This document shows, one piece after another, positions 25,543 to 33,728 of a DNA stretch of 64,000 bases. A program made the translations under genes and the position numbers. The notes below the pieces were generated by a model. That model saw only the letters and a program-made list of their open reading frames with translations. It made no database searches and had not been told where the DNA came from. Each line of letters opens with the position of its first letter. The first letter of the stretch is position 1. The DNA is taken from NCBI RefSeq assembly GCF_014646195.1, contig NZ_BMMZ01000018.1, positions 1-64,000 of the forward strand, given 5' to 3'. This DNA is from Microlunatus endophyticus. GTDB lineage: Bacteria > Actinomycetota > Actinomycetes > Propionibacteriales > Propionibacteriaceae.

Positions 25543-26888
25543 CGGCGTACCCGCTTCCTGGTCAAGGCGGCCAGCGTCACCTGGACCGGCCGGTCGCCGG
25601 TCGCGGTCCAGTCGATCACCTCGACGCCGGACCGGGCCAGGGCGGTCAGCCGGTCGTGACGTTCCATCGCGATGATCCGGTAGGCAGTCACCAGCCGGCG
25701 CGGGGCGTTGCGCAGATCGGGCTCCGGAAGCACGTCGACCGCCAGCACCCGGTGTCCGGCACCGTGCCACAGCTGGGCCAGATGCCAGGTCTCGTTGTCC
25801 AGGAAGGTGGAGAAGACGACGATCAGGGCACCGGACGGCATCCTGGGCGGCCGGTTCCTGGCCCGTGGCTCACCCTCGGGTTCGGCCAGCGCGATCCGCA
25901 TGCTGAGCCGCTGCAACTGTCGCTGGCCGCCCGACGGCGGGACCGGCCGGTGCATCCGGCCGAGGTCCTCCAGCCCGACCCGGTCGCCGGCCTGCAGGTA
26001 GCGGCGGGCCATCGTCAAGGCGGCTGCGCGGGCGTTGTCCAGCGAGGTCGGGACGTCCTCGGGGATGCTGCTGGAGTCGTTCCAGGTGGTCAGATCCGGG
26101 CCGACCTCGTCGCGGGAGTCCAGCACCAGCATGACGGCCGCGTCGGCGGTGGCGTGGGTGCGGCGGACGTACAGGTCCGTGATCGCCGGCCCGGAAGTCC
26201 CGGGCCCCGGGCCGTTGCGCCGGGCCGTGACCCGCCAGTCGATCCGGCGCAGCCGGTCGCCGGGGGTGAAGAGGTTGATGTCGCGGAGATCGTTGCCGTC
26301 GCCGGCCCGGCGGGAATCGTGCGGTCCGGTCAGGCCGGAGAGCCGATAGGGCAGCGGCACCTCGCGCAACGGTGTCGCCTTCGGCAGCACCGTGATCGAC
26401 ATCGGTCCGGCGGTGTCACCCGCGGACGTGTAGAGGCCGGCGCCGTAGCGCTCCTGGTGATCGACGGTGAAGATCGGCCGGCGACCCGTACGGGCGGTGC
26501 GGATGCTGATCGGTATCCGCCGTTCCTCCGACCCTGAGCTTGTCGAGGGGCCTGAGCTTGTCGAAGGGCGCGGTGCGGCGACCACCGTGTCGACCGAACG
26601 ATGGCCCGGCGCGGTGGTGCGCAGGCGCAGTGCGTCGACGCCGGCCGCCGGCTGCCAGCTGACGGTGGCGCCGACCCGCGACTCGCTGGTCGTCCCGCTG
26701 CGGGTGGTCAGCCGGACGGTGCCGGAGGCGTGCGGATGGCGCAACTGGATCCAGCCGCAACCCAGCAGCAGCACGACGGCCAGGGCGACGCCCTGCAGCC
26801 GTCCGGTCAGCATCCCGAGCAGGAAGATCACGACGGCCAGGACCATCGTTACGGCCATCCCGCTGGTGGGCCACCACTTGGTCTTCAT
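25539..26888 (-). CDS. DUF58 domain membrane protein (set 2)
   Basis: 449 residues. Two membrane helices at residues ~10-50 (VTMVLAVVIFLLGMLTG and VALAVVLLLGCGWI), then DUF58: DGNDLRDINLFTPGDRLRRIDWRVTARR near residue 205 and a VWA-like segment AAVMLVLDSRDEVG. Between the helices and DUF58 lies an inserted GPSTSSGPSTSS stretch produced by a tandem 18-bp repeat (26533-26568). The ATG overlaps the moxR stop (ATGA). Paralogous in role, but not closely in sequence, to the DUF58 gene at 21.8 kb. Confidence 0.92.
   Translation of the reverse strand: MKTKWWPTSGMAVTMVLAVVIFLLGMLTGRLQGVALAVVLLLGCGWIQLRHPHASGTVRLTTRSGTTSESRVGATVSWQPAAGVDALRLRTTAPGHRSVDTVVAAPRPSTSSGPSTSSGSEERRIPISIRTARTGRRPIFTVDHQERYGAGLYTSAGDTAGPMSITVLPKATPLREVPLPYRLSGLTGPHDSRRAGDGNDLRDINLFTPGDRLRRIDWRVTARRNGPGPGTSGPAITDLYVRRTHATADAAVMLVLDSRDEVGPDLTTWNDSSSIPEDVPTSLDNARAAALTMARRYLQAGDRVGLEDLGRMHRPVPPSGGQRQLQRLSMRIALAEPEGEPRARNRPPRMPSGALIVVFSTFLDNETWHLAQLWHGAGHRVLAVDVLPEPDLRNAPRRLVTAYRIIAMERHDRLTALARSGVEVIDWTATGDRPVQVTLAALTRKRVRR
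26533..26568. repeat. Tandem REP-like 18-bp elements inside the DUF58 gene
   Basis: CCTGAGCTTGTCGAGGGG (26533-26550) and CCTGAGCTTGTCGAAGGG (26551-26568) are adjacent and differ at one base. In the complement this is CCCTTCGACAAGCTCAGG, a sequence I recall as a dispersed palindromic repeat in many high-GC bacterial genomes. It stays in frame and adds about 12 residues. Confidence 0.8.
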
Positions 26889-27889
26889 CGGGTGGTTGCT
26901 GGTCCGGCCACCTGGCTGAGCAGGTTGTTGACGACCTCGGTGGCCGGCAGTCCGGACGCCCAGCTCTGCGGTGTCAGGGTCAGCCGGTGGGCCAGGACGC
27001 TCGGTCCGACGCCCTTGACATCCTCCGGCGTGACGTAGTCGCGGCCCTCGATCACCGCCCGGGCCCGGGACACCAACATCAGTGCCAGCGATCCGCGGGG
27101 CGATGCGCCGACCTCGACGGCCGGATGATCCCGGGTCGCCGAGGCGAGGTCGACGCAGTACGCGAGGATGTCGGGGTCGACCGTGACCTGCTCGACCCCG
27201 CGCTGCATCGCCACCACGGTGGCGGCGTCCATCACCGCTGCGACACTCGACTCCTCGTGCTGGCGGGCGAGGCGGCGCCGCAGCACGTCGCGTTCGGCTT
27301 CCTTGGCCGGGTAGCCGACGGCCAGCCGCACCATGAACCGGTCCAGCTGGGCTTCCGGCAACGGGTAGGTGCCCTCGTACTCGATCGGGTTCGAGGTGGC
27401 CATCACGTGGAAGGGGCGTTGCAGCGGAAAGCTGTGGTCCTCGACGGTGACCTGGCCCTCGGCCATCGCCTCCAGCAGCGCCGACTGGGTCTTCGGTGTG
27501 GTGCGGTTGATCTCGTCGGCCAGGAACAGGCCGGTGAAGATCGGACCGGGGCGGAATTCGAAGGCGGCCTTGGCCGGATCGAAGACATAGGAGCCGGTGA
27601 TGTCGGCGGGCAACAGGTCCGGCGTGCACTGCAGCCGGGCGAATTCCAATCCGAGCGCCGACGACAGGCTCCGCGCGGCCAGCGTCTTGCCCAGACCCGG
27701 TACGTCCTCGAAGAGCACGTGACCACCGGCCAGGATCGCGGCCAGCGCCGTCTTCAGGGCCTCCTGCATGCCGACGACGACCGTCCCGACCTCGTCCAGC
27801 ACCGTGCTGCACAGCCGGGAGATCTCGGCCACCGACAGTGGCTCCGGCTGGGGCTCGGTCCGGGTCGGGGCAGGTTTCGTCTCGGTCAT
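26885..27889 (-). CDS. MoxR-family AAA+ ATPase (set 2)
   Basis: 334 residues. Walker A DVPGLGKT, Walker B FLADEINRTTPK, sensor I MATSNPIEYEGTYPLPEAQLDRFM and the lid region SPRGSLALMLVSRA define MoxR. It is the more typical MoxR subtype, without the long low-complexity ends of the set 1 protein. ATG 27889 has AGGGAG 5 nt upstream. It partners the adjoining DUF58 protein. Confidence 0.96.
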   Translation of the reverse strand: MTETKPAPTRTEPQPEPLSVAEISRLCSTVLDEVGTVVVGMQEALKTALAAILAGGHVLFEDVPGLGKTLAARSLSSALGLEFARLQCTPDLLPADITGSYVFDPAKAAFEFRPGPIFTGLFLADEINRTTPKTQSALLEAMAEGQVTVEDHSFPLQRPFHVMATSNPIEYEGTYPLPEAQLDRFMVRLAVGYPAKEAERDVLRRRLARQHEESSVAAVMDAATVVAMQRGVEQVTVDPDILAYCVDLASATRDHPAVEVGASPRGSLALMLVSRARAVIEGRDYVTPEDVKGVGPSVLAHRLTLTPQSWASGLPATEVVNNLLSQVAGPATTR

Positions 27890-27915
27890 CAAATCTCCCT
27901 ATCGAGTCTCAGCGG

Positions 27916-27947
27916 TTTCATCGTCAGTCAGCTTCGTCGTCAGTCAG
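27916..27947. repeat. 16-bp tandem duplication at a stop codon
   Basis: TTTCATCGTCAGTCAG (27916-27931) and CTTCGTCGTCAGTCAG (27932-27947) match at 14 of 16 bases. On the minus strand the first copy contains the TGA stop of the 174-residue gene and the second codes for its last residues (LTDDE). Confidence 0.75.
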
Positions 27948-28448
27948 CCGTTCCACAGCGGCGAGGGCCTGGTGGAAGTCCCGGGTCCTGGCCTCCGAGC
28001 CGGGGGGACGGGAGAGCAGTTGGAAGGCTCCGGCGCCGACCAGGCCGATCACCCGGTCACGATCGGCGGGATCGTGCAGTCGCAGACCGCGGACCGCCAG
28101 CCGGTGCTCGGCGATCACCTGCAGGCGGGTGACCAGGGTGCTGCCGACGCGATCATTGCGGCCGGTGACGTTCCAGGACAGCCGGAACGCCTCCCGCCGC
28201 GCGCCGCGGTCGCGGATCGGCGCCGGCGGCTCGGGGAATCCGCTGTCGAATCCGTCCGGGGGAAATCTGACCAGGGCGGCGACGACGACGGCGACCGCGC
28301 CGATCAGCAGGGCCTGCAGGATCGGCATGCCGAGCACGAAGAAGCAGAGCGCGGGCAGGGCGAGACCGGCGGCGATCAGGGCGGCGACGGTGCCACCGCG
28401 ACTGCGACCGCTGTCAGGCATCGCCATAGCGCGCAGCGCGTTGCTCAT
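27924..28448 (-). CDS. Small membrane protein of MoxR/DUF58 set 2
   Basis: 174 residues. One long hydrophobic region near residues 20-60 (two helices, AALIAAGLALPALCFFVLG and QALLIGAVAVVVAALV) is followed by a soluble domain with RDRGARREAFRLSWNVTGRNDRVG. No known domain is recognised. The ATG overlaps the DUF4129 gene stop. Its place between DUF4129 and MoxR is common for such operons in actinobacteria. Confidence 0.82.
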   Translation of the reverse strand: MSNALRAMAMPDSGRSRGGTVAALIAAGLALPALCFFVLGMPILQALLIGAVAVVVAALVRFPPDGFDSGFPEPPAPIRDRGARREAFRLSWNVTGRNDRVGSTLVTRLQVIAEHRLAVRGLRLHDPADRDRVIGLVGAGAFQLLSRPPGSEARTRDFHQALAAVERLTDDEAD

Positions 28449-29188
28449 GAGCCGCTCCCGGCATCGGTCCGCGCCTCGGCGAAGTCCTTCCAGGCAGTTG
28501 CCAGGTCACGGATGCAGCGCCGTGCGGTGGTCAGATCGTCGTCCGACGGCGGATGGCTGGCGAACCGGGCCCGAAGGTAGAGCCCGAGCAGGGTCTGTAC
28601 GGGTTCGGTCGGCACACCGGTCCGACCGAGTACGTCGGCGGTGAATTCGGTCGGCGTCTGGGCCGGCCGGCGGTGCACCCCAGAGCTGTCGGCCGCCTCC
28701 TCGAGAGCGAGCCAGGCGGCGATGATCGCATCGGTGGGATTGCCGATCGCCAGCAGCCGCTCCTCGGCCTTGGCGGCGCCCTGTTGGAGCGTCGGCAGAT
28801 CGGGCAGCGCCATGTCGGCGACCTCGATGTCGTCGTCCGGGCGGGCGGCGTACATCTGCCGGACGGCTGCCAATCGCATGAGGAGGATCGCCAGCAGGAC
28901 CAGGACCGCGGCGATGACGATCGCCAACAGCACCCATTTGACCCAGGACAGGTCCGGCGGCGGCCCGGCCGGTGCCGGCGGACGCATCGACGCGGTGCCG
29001 TTGGGCGTCGCCTGCTGCATGGTGGGCATCGGCTGCGGCTTGGGGGTCGGCAGGTTGATCACGATGGGGTGGATCTGCCACGGCGGCCGGACCGCCGCGA
29101 TCACCAGCCCGAGGACCAGCAGCACGCCCACGCCAACGGCTGTCCCGATCCGTGGCACGGTGGGAGGTCGTGGGCCTGGCGCTGCCAT
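28445..29188 (-). CDS. DUF4129 domain membrane protein (set 2, first gene)
   Basis: 247 residues. An N-terminal membrane helix (AVGVGVLLVLGLVIAAV), a Pro/Thr-rich outer loop, a second helix (WVLLAIVIAAVLVLLAILLM) and a cytoplasmic DUF4129 domain with DAIIAAWLALEEAADSSGV, RRPAQTPTEFTADVL and LLGLYLRARFASHPPSDDD. DUF4129 proteins regularly precede MoxR/DUF58 genes; proposed roles concern envelope assembly or a transglutaminase-linked process. It begins the five-gene operon. Confidence 0.9.
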   Translation of the reverse strand: MAAPGPRPPTVPRIGTAVGVGVLLVLGLVIAAVRPPWQIHPIVINLPTPKPQPMPTMQQATPNGTASMRPPAPAGPPPDLSWVKWVLLAIVIAAVLVLLAILLMRLAAVRQMYAARPDDDIEVADMALPDLPTLQQGAAKAEERLLAIGNPTDAIIAAWLALEEAADSSGVHRRPAQTPTEFTADVLGRTGVPTEPVQTLLGLYLRARFASHPPSDDDLTTARRCIRDLATAWKDFAEARTDAGSGS

Positions 29189-29240
29189 GGCGGCACGCTA
29201 CCTGAGCACCCTGTCAATCTGTTCGGGGGCCTGCAGGCAG

Positions 29241-29660
29241 CTAGCGATCGGTGCGCGGTTGCACTCCGACTGCGACCGCATCGCCGGCCTCGCTCACGGC
29301 TGACTCGTCCAGCAGTCGGGAGCGGATCAGGAATCGGCGCCCGGTCGGTGCCTCGAGGGAGAATCCCGCGCCCCGGCCGTTGACGACGTCGATGGTCAGG
29401 TGGGTGTGCCGCCAGTAGGCGTACTGCTCGGCCGACATCCACACCGGCACCTGGCGGTCGTCGCTGTCGCCGGCACCGATCTCCAGTTCGCCCAGGTGGA
29501 CGTCGGCGTCAGAGGTCAGGAACTCGCCGTCGGGAAAGCACATCGGCGATGAACCGTCGCAGCAGCCGCCGGACTGGTGGAACATCAGCGGGCCGTTGGC
29601 ATCCCAGAGGTCGCGGAGCAGCTCCGCGGCCTCCGGGGTGACGGCAACGCGTTCGCTCAT
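29241..29660 (-). CDS. DUF779 protein
   Basis: 139 residues. A Cys-rich motif, FHQSGGCCDGSSPMCFPDGEF, lies around residues 28-48 and probably binds metal. DUF779 genes regularly follow acetaldehyde or broad aldehyde dehydrogenase genes in actinobacteria and proteobacteria, as here (2-nt gap). The function is unknown, presumably linked to aldehyde oxidation. The start is ATG 29660; the frame remains open upstream only as a shadow of the dehydrogenase gene. Confidence 0.9.
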   Translation of the reverse strand: MSERVAVTPEAAELLRDLWDANGPLMFHQSGGCCDGSSPMCFPDGEFLTSDADVHLGELEIGAGDSDDRQVPVWMSAEQYAYWRHTHLTIDVVNGRGAGFSLEAPTGRRFLIRSRLLDESAVSEAGDAVAVGVQPRTDR

Positions 29661-29662
29661 GA

Positions 29663-31185
29663 TCAGAAGAAGCCCAGCCTGTTCTCGTCGTAGGACACCA
29701 GCATGTTCTTGGTCTGCTGGTAATGATCGAGCATCATCAGGTGGTTCTCGCGGCCGATACCGGAGGACTTGTAGCCACCGAACGCGGCGTGGGCCGGGTA
29801 CTGGTGGTAGCAGTTGGTCCACACCCGACCGGCCTGGATGTCGCGACCGGCGCGGTAGGCGGTGTTGATGTTGCGGGACCAGACGCCGGCACCGAGGCCG
29901 TACAGGGTGTCGTTGGCGATCGAGATCGCGTCGTCGTAGTCGTCGAAGCCCGTGACCGAGACGACGGGACCGAAGATCTCCTCCTGGAAGATCCGCATCT
30001 TGTTGGTGCCGGCGAAGATCGTCGGTGCCACGTAATAGCCACCGGACAGATCGCCACCAAGATCAACGCGCTCGCCACCGGTGATCACCCGGGCTCCTTC
30101 CTGGGTGCCGATGTCGATGTAGGAAAGGATCTTCTCCAGTTGATCATTGCTGGCCTGGGCGCCGACCATGGTCTCGGTGTCCAGCGGATTGCCTTGCTTG
30201 ATCGCCTTGACCCGATCGGTCGCTGCTCCGAGGAACGGGTCGTAGATCGAATTCTGGATGAGCGCCCGGCTCGGGCAGGTGCAGACCTCGCCCTGGTTGA
30301 GGGCGAACATCGCGAATCCCTCGAGAGCCTTGTCGTAGAAGGCGTCGTCGGCCTGGGAGACGTCCTCGAAGAAGATGTTCGGGCTCTTGCCGCCAAGCTC
30401 CAGGGTGACCGGGATCAGGTTCTGGCTGGCGTACTGCATGATCAACCGGCCGGTGGTTGTCTCGCCGGTGAAGGCGATCTTGCGGATCCGCTTGTTGGAT
30501 GCCAGTGGCTTGCCGGCCTCCACGCCGAAGCCGTTGACCACGTTGAGTACGCCCGGTGGCAGCAGATCGCCGATCAGATTCATCAGCAACAGGATCGAAG
30601 CCGGGGTCTGCTCGGCCGGCTTGAGTACGACGGCGTTGCCCGCGGCCAGAGCCGGAGCGAGCTTCCAGGTCGCCATCAGCAAGGGGAAGTTCCACGGGAT
30701 GATCTGGCCGACACGCCGAGCGGCTCATGGAAGTGGTAGGCGATGGTGTTGTCGTCGATCTGGCTGATGCCGCCCTCCTGGGCGCGTACGGCGCCGGCGA
30801 AGTAGCGGAAGTGATCAACGGCCAGCGGCAGGTCGGCGGCCAGGGTCTCGCGGACCGGCTTGCCGTTGTCCCACGTCTCGCCGACGGCGAGCATCTCGAG
30901 ATTCTGCTCGATCCGGTCGGCGATCTTGTTCAGGATCACCGCGCGCTCGCTCACCGAGGTCTTGCCCCACGCCGGCGCGGCCGCCTCGGCCGCATCGATC
31001 GCCAGCTCGATGTCCTCGGCGCCGGACTGGGCGACCTCACAGAAGGTGTTGCCGGTGACCGGGGAGGGGTTCTCGAAATACCGGCCGCCTACGGGAGCGA
31101 TCCACTCGTTGTTGATCCAGTTGTCGTAGCGAGACTGGTAGCTGACGACGCTGCCTTCGGCGCCGGGTTGGGCATAGACGGTCAT
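29663..31185 (-). pseudogene. Aldehyde dehydrogenase, frameshifted
   Basis: Two overlapping frames together make one ~505-residue NAD-dependent aldehyde dehydrogenase. The first (30676-31185) ends after FHEPLGV with an aberrant tail, and the second resumes at [22 protein letters not shown]. Restoring one base near 30711-30713 (GTG-TCGGCC to GTG-GTC-GGC-C) would rejoin them as [18 protein letters not shown]. The rest looks intact: catalytic Glu in [10 protein letters not shown], Cys in [10 protein letters not shown]. It may be a recent mutation or a sequencing error. DUF779 follows directly. Confidence 0.9.
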
Positions 31186-31331
31186 CCGTGACTCCTCTGT
31201 CGGGAGACATCGACGCTACTCATTCGGCGTTGCACAAACGTTGTCGTCGGCGGGCTCCAGGGCTTCGGTAGCATGACTGGCTCTGATCGGTCGAGTGGGA
31301 CGCGAAGCGCGTCGCGCAGGGGGAGTTGCAG

Positions 31332-32153
31332 GTGTCAGTAGAGCTGGTCGCGTTCGATCTCGACGGAACGATCCTGGAGGCGGACGGCTCGGTGGCGCCG
31401 GAATGCGCTGCGATGATCAAGAAAGCGAGTGCCTCCGGGATCGCCTGCGTCACCGCGTCGGGACGGTCGGTCGACTTCCAGACGAGGTTGTTGACCCGGT
31501 CCGGATTGATGTCCTGCTTCGATGCCTTGATCTGCGACGAGCGGTGGGTCTTCCTGAATACCGCCGACGGCGATCGGCATGCGGCCGGACGCGACGACGG
31601 AGCGGAAACGCTGACTCCGCTGCAGCCGTGGAACACCGAGGTGCGTGATCGATGGGCCGCGTTGGATCCGCTCGCTCTGCAGTGGGCGACCCGGATGCGG
31701 GATCGTGCCGCTGCCCAAGGATGGTCGTGTGAGATCAATGACCGCGACAACTCGATCGCCCGCGGGCTGCGGTCGGTCACCTTCTCGATGGACCGGGAGG
31801 TGGAGACGTTGGTCGACTGGCTCGCACCGCAGCTGGCGACCGGGCCGCTGGCCTGCAACCGCAACGGTCGGATCGCCCACATCTACGACAAGGGCTGTGA
31901 CAAGGGCAGCACGTTGCAGGCGCTGCTGGGACAGCAGCGCTATCAGGATCTCGGCCCGGCAGCCATCCTGGCGATCGGAGACGGCATCAACGACCGACCG
32001 ATGCTCGATGGCCGTCACGGTTTCGCCGCGGCAACGGTCGTCAACGCCGAACCGGCCGTGAAGTCCTGGGTGCGTACCGCGGGAGGCATGATCACCGACG
32101 GTGAACGGGGCGTCGGGGTCGCCCGAATCCTCGCCGACGTCCTGGCGTCCTAG
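31332..32153 (+). CDS. HAD-family hydrolase (Cof-like)
   Basis: 273 residues. Motif I VAFDLDGTI at residues ~5-13, then VTASGRSVDF, and the late motif AAILAIGDGINDRPML. Cof-type phosphatase with a C2 cap; substrate unknown. GTG 31332 is preferred since GGGGGAG lies about 6 nt upstream; TTG 31326 would sit too near it. Its TAG stop is shared, on the opposite strand, with the amidohydrolase stop (CTAG). Confidence 0.9.
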   Translation: MSVELVAFDLDGTILEADGSVAPECAAMIKKASASGIACVTASGRSVDFQTRLLTRSGLMSCFDALICDERWVFLNTADGDRHAAGRDDGAETLTPLQPWNTEVRDRWAALDPLALQWATRMRDRAAAQGWSCEINDRDNSIARGLRSVTFSMDREVETLVDWLAPQLATGPLACNRNGRIAHIYDKGCDKGSTLQALLGQQRYQDLGPAAILAIGDGINDRPMLDGRHGFAAATVVNAEPAVKSWVRTAGGMITDGERGVGVARILADVLAS

Positions 32154-33352
32154 CGTCGTACGACCGGGACACCCCGGTGCCAGATCTGACGTATCCGCCG
32201 CGTCGCACTGATGTCGCGCGTCGGATCGCCGTCGACGAGGACAAGATCTGCCCGCCGACCGGCTTCGATCGAGCCCTGATCGGTGAGACCGAATGCTTGC
32301 GCCGGCGCCTGTGTAGCAGCGGTGAGAGCTTGCTCGGGCGTCAGCCCAGCGTCGGTCAGCAAGATCAACTCGTCGTGCAGGCTGGCGCCGTGGGCAACTC
32401 CCGGATTCGTTGCGTCGGTTCCCGCGAGCAGCGGAACTCCCAGGTCGTTGAGTTCGCTGACGTTCCCGGCGAGGTGATCGAAGTTCCGTTCTGCAGTGGC
32501 TTGGCTCGGGCGATCGATCGACAGAAAGCCTCGCGCCGTGTCGTCCAGGTACGGGCCCAGGAACGGATCATCGCGTACGAGCGTGCCGCGTGGGGTGCCG
32601 TGCGAGTCTGCCAGCACTCCCATGGTGGGGACGACGAAGACTCCGCACTGGGCGGCGATCTCGGCGAGGTGAGCCGCCGATCGACGATCGATGGGGGCGT
32701 GCATCAAGCCGTCGGCGCCGAGCTCGATCGCCTCGACCGCGCGGCTCGTGAACTGCGCGTGGACGACCGCAAGGCGGTCGTAACGGTGGGCGGTTTGGAT
32801 GATCGCGCAGATGACCTCCGCCGGAAGGGCGTTCGGATCCTCGCCCGACCCATCGCCGGTGGAAAAGATCTTGATGTAGTCCGAACCCGCAGCGATGCGG
32901 TCCGCGACGAAGGTCTCCACCTCCTGGACGCGGCTCACTGTGGGGAAGGGCTCGAACACGCCGGCCTCGACAAGCCACCACGGCCAGCGGCCCGGTGCGG
33001 TGGCCCCGGTGCCGGCGGAGAACACGCTGGCCATCCGGGCAGGCGAACTCTCTGCAGCGGTCTTCAACCCGGCGATCGCCCCAGGATCGTTGAACATATC
33101 CAGGACTGTGGTCACGCCGAAGACGAGCGCCTGCTCCAGTCGACCCGGCCCGACGTGGGCGTGCGCATCAATCAACCCGGGGATCAGCGTCGCGCCGGTG
33201 GCGCCGATACATGGAATCTCGTCCGAAGCCGACAGTCCTGGGCCGACAGCGATGATCATGCCGTCTCGGACCAGGATCTCGGCATCGTCCTGCACGGCGA
33301 CGCCATCGAAGACGCGGTCCGGTCGGATGATGAACGACGTCGGCGCTTCCAT
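32150..33352 (-). CDS. Amidohydrolase family protein (imidazolonepropionase-like)
   Basis: 400 residues. Metal ligands: LIDAHAHVGP (HxH, residue ~63), KIFSTGDG with the bridging Lys region, VVHAQFTSRAVEAIELGADGLMHAP (two His) and LLAGTDATNPG (Asp). It resembles the imidazolonepropionase-like group rather than true HutI; substrate unknown. ATG 33352 is chosen because similarity starts at SFIIRPDRVFDG. A second member of this superfamily occurs at 50.1 kb. Confidence 0.9.
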   Translation of the reverse strand: MEAPTSFIIRPDRVFDGVAVQDDAEILVRDGMIIAVGPGLSASDEIPCIGATGATLIPGLIDAHAHVGPGRLEQALVFGVTTVLDMFNDPGAIAGLKTAAESSPARMASVFSAGTGATAPGRWPWWLVEAGVFEPFPTVSRVQEVETFVADRIAAGSDYIKIFSTGDGSGEDPNALPAEVICAIIQTAHRYDRLAVVHAQFTSRAVEAIELGADGLMHAPIDRRSAAHLAEIAAQCGVFVVPTMGVLADSHGTPRGTLVRDDPFLGPYLDDTARGFLSIDRPSQATAERNFDHLAGNVSELNDLGVPLLAGTDATNPGVAHGASLHDELILLTDAGLTPEQALTAATQAPAQAFGLTDQGSIEAGRRADLVLVDGDPTRDISATRRIRQIWHRGVPVVRR

Positions 33353-33711
33353 GCAGGGAGAGTACCTGCCTGACCTGGATGCGTCCGGAGAGATTGTGGA
33401 ATCCATGGCGGCATGGCGGTCGACGGCTACTTCACCTTTTCCAGTGAGCCGTCGCTGAACCTGCATCACCTCGCTGCATCCGACTCACATCACCTGTTCG
33501 ACGAGCGCTCCGGACAGTCAGGGGTGGGCCGCGGCCGAGATCGTGCTGTATAAAGGCCAGCCGTGCGTTGGTTCGTGACCTCGCGCAGGCGATCCGTGAT
33601 CGGTTGCAGTTCCGGAATCCGATCTTGGAAGCGTGGACCGGCTATCTTGACGGTCAGTGGGACCGGGACTCGGCTTGTGATCGGCTGGCCGACGCCGTCA
33701 ACCCGTCATAG
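33353..33711 (+). pseudogene. Probable gene remnant upstream of the serine hydrolase
   Basis: This 376-bp gap has no intact gene. Two coding-like fragments in different frames appear: GWAAAEIVLYKGQP (about 33520-33563), and from a TTG at 33568 a 47-residue piece ending at TAG 33709-33711 (LVRDLAQAIRDRLQFRNPIL, then LEAWTGYLDGQWDRDSACDR). They look like one protein broken by a frameshift near 33563. Family not recognised. An alternative is that 33568-33711 is a real small gene. Confidence 0.45.
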
Positions 33712-33728
33712 ACCGACCAGGAGCCGCC

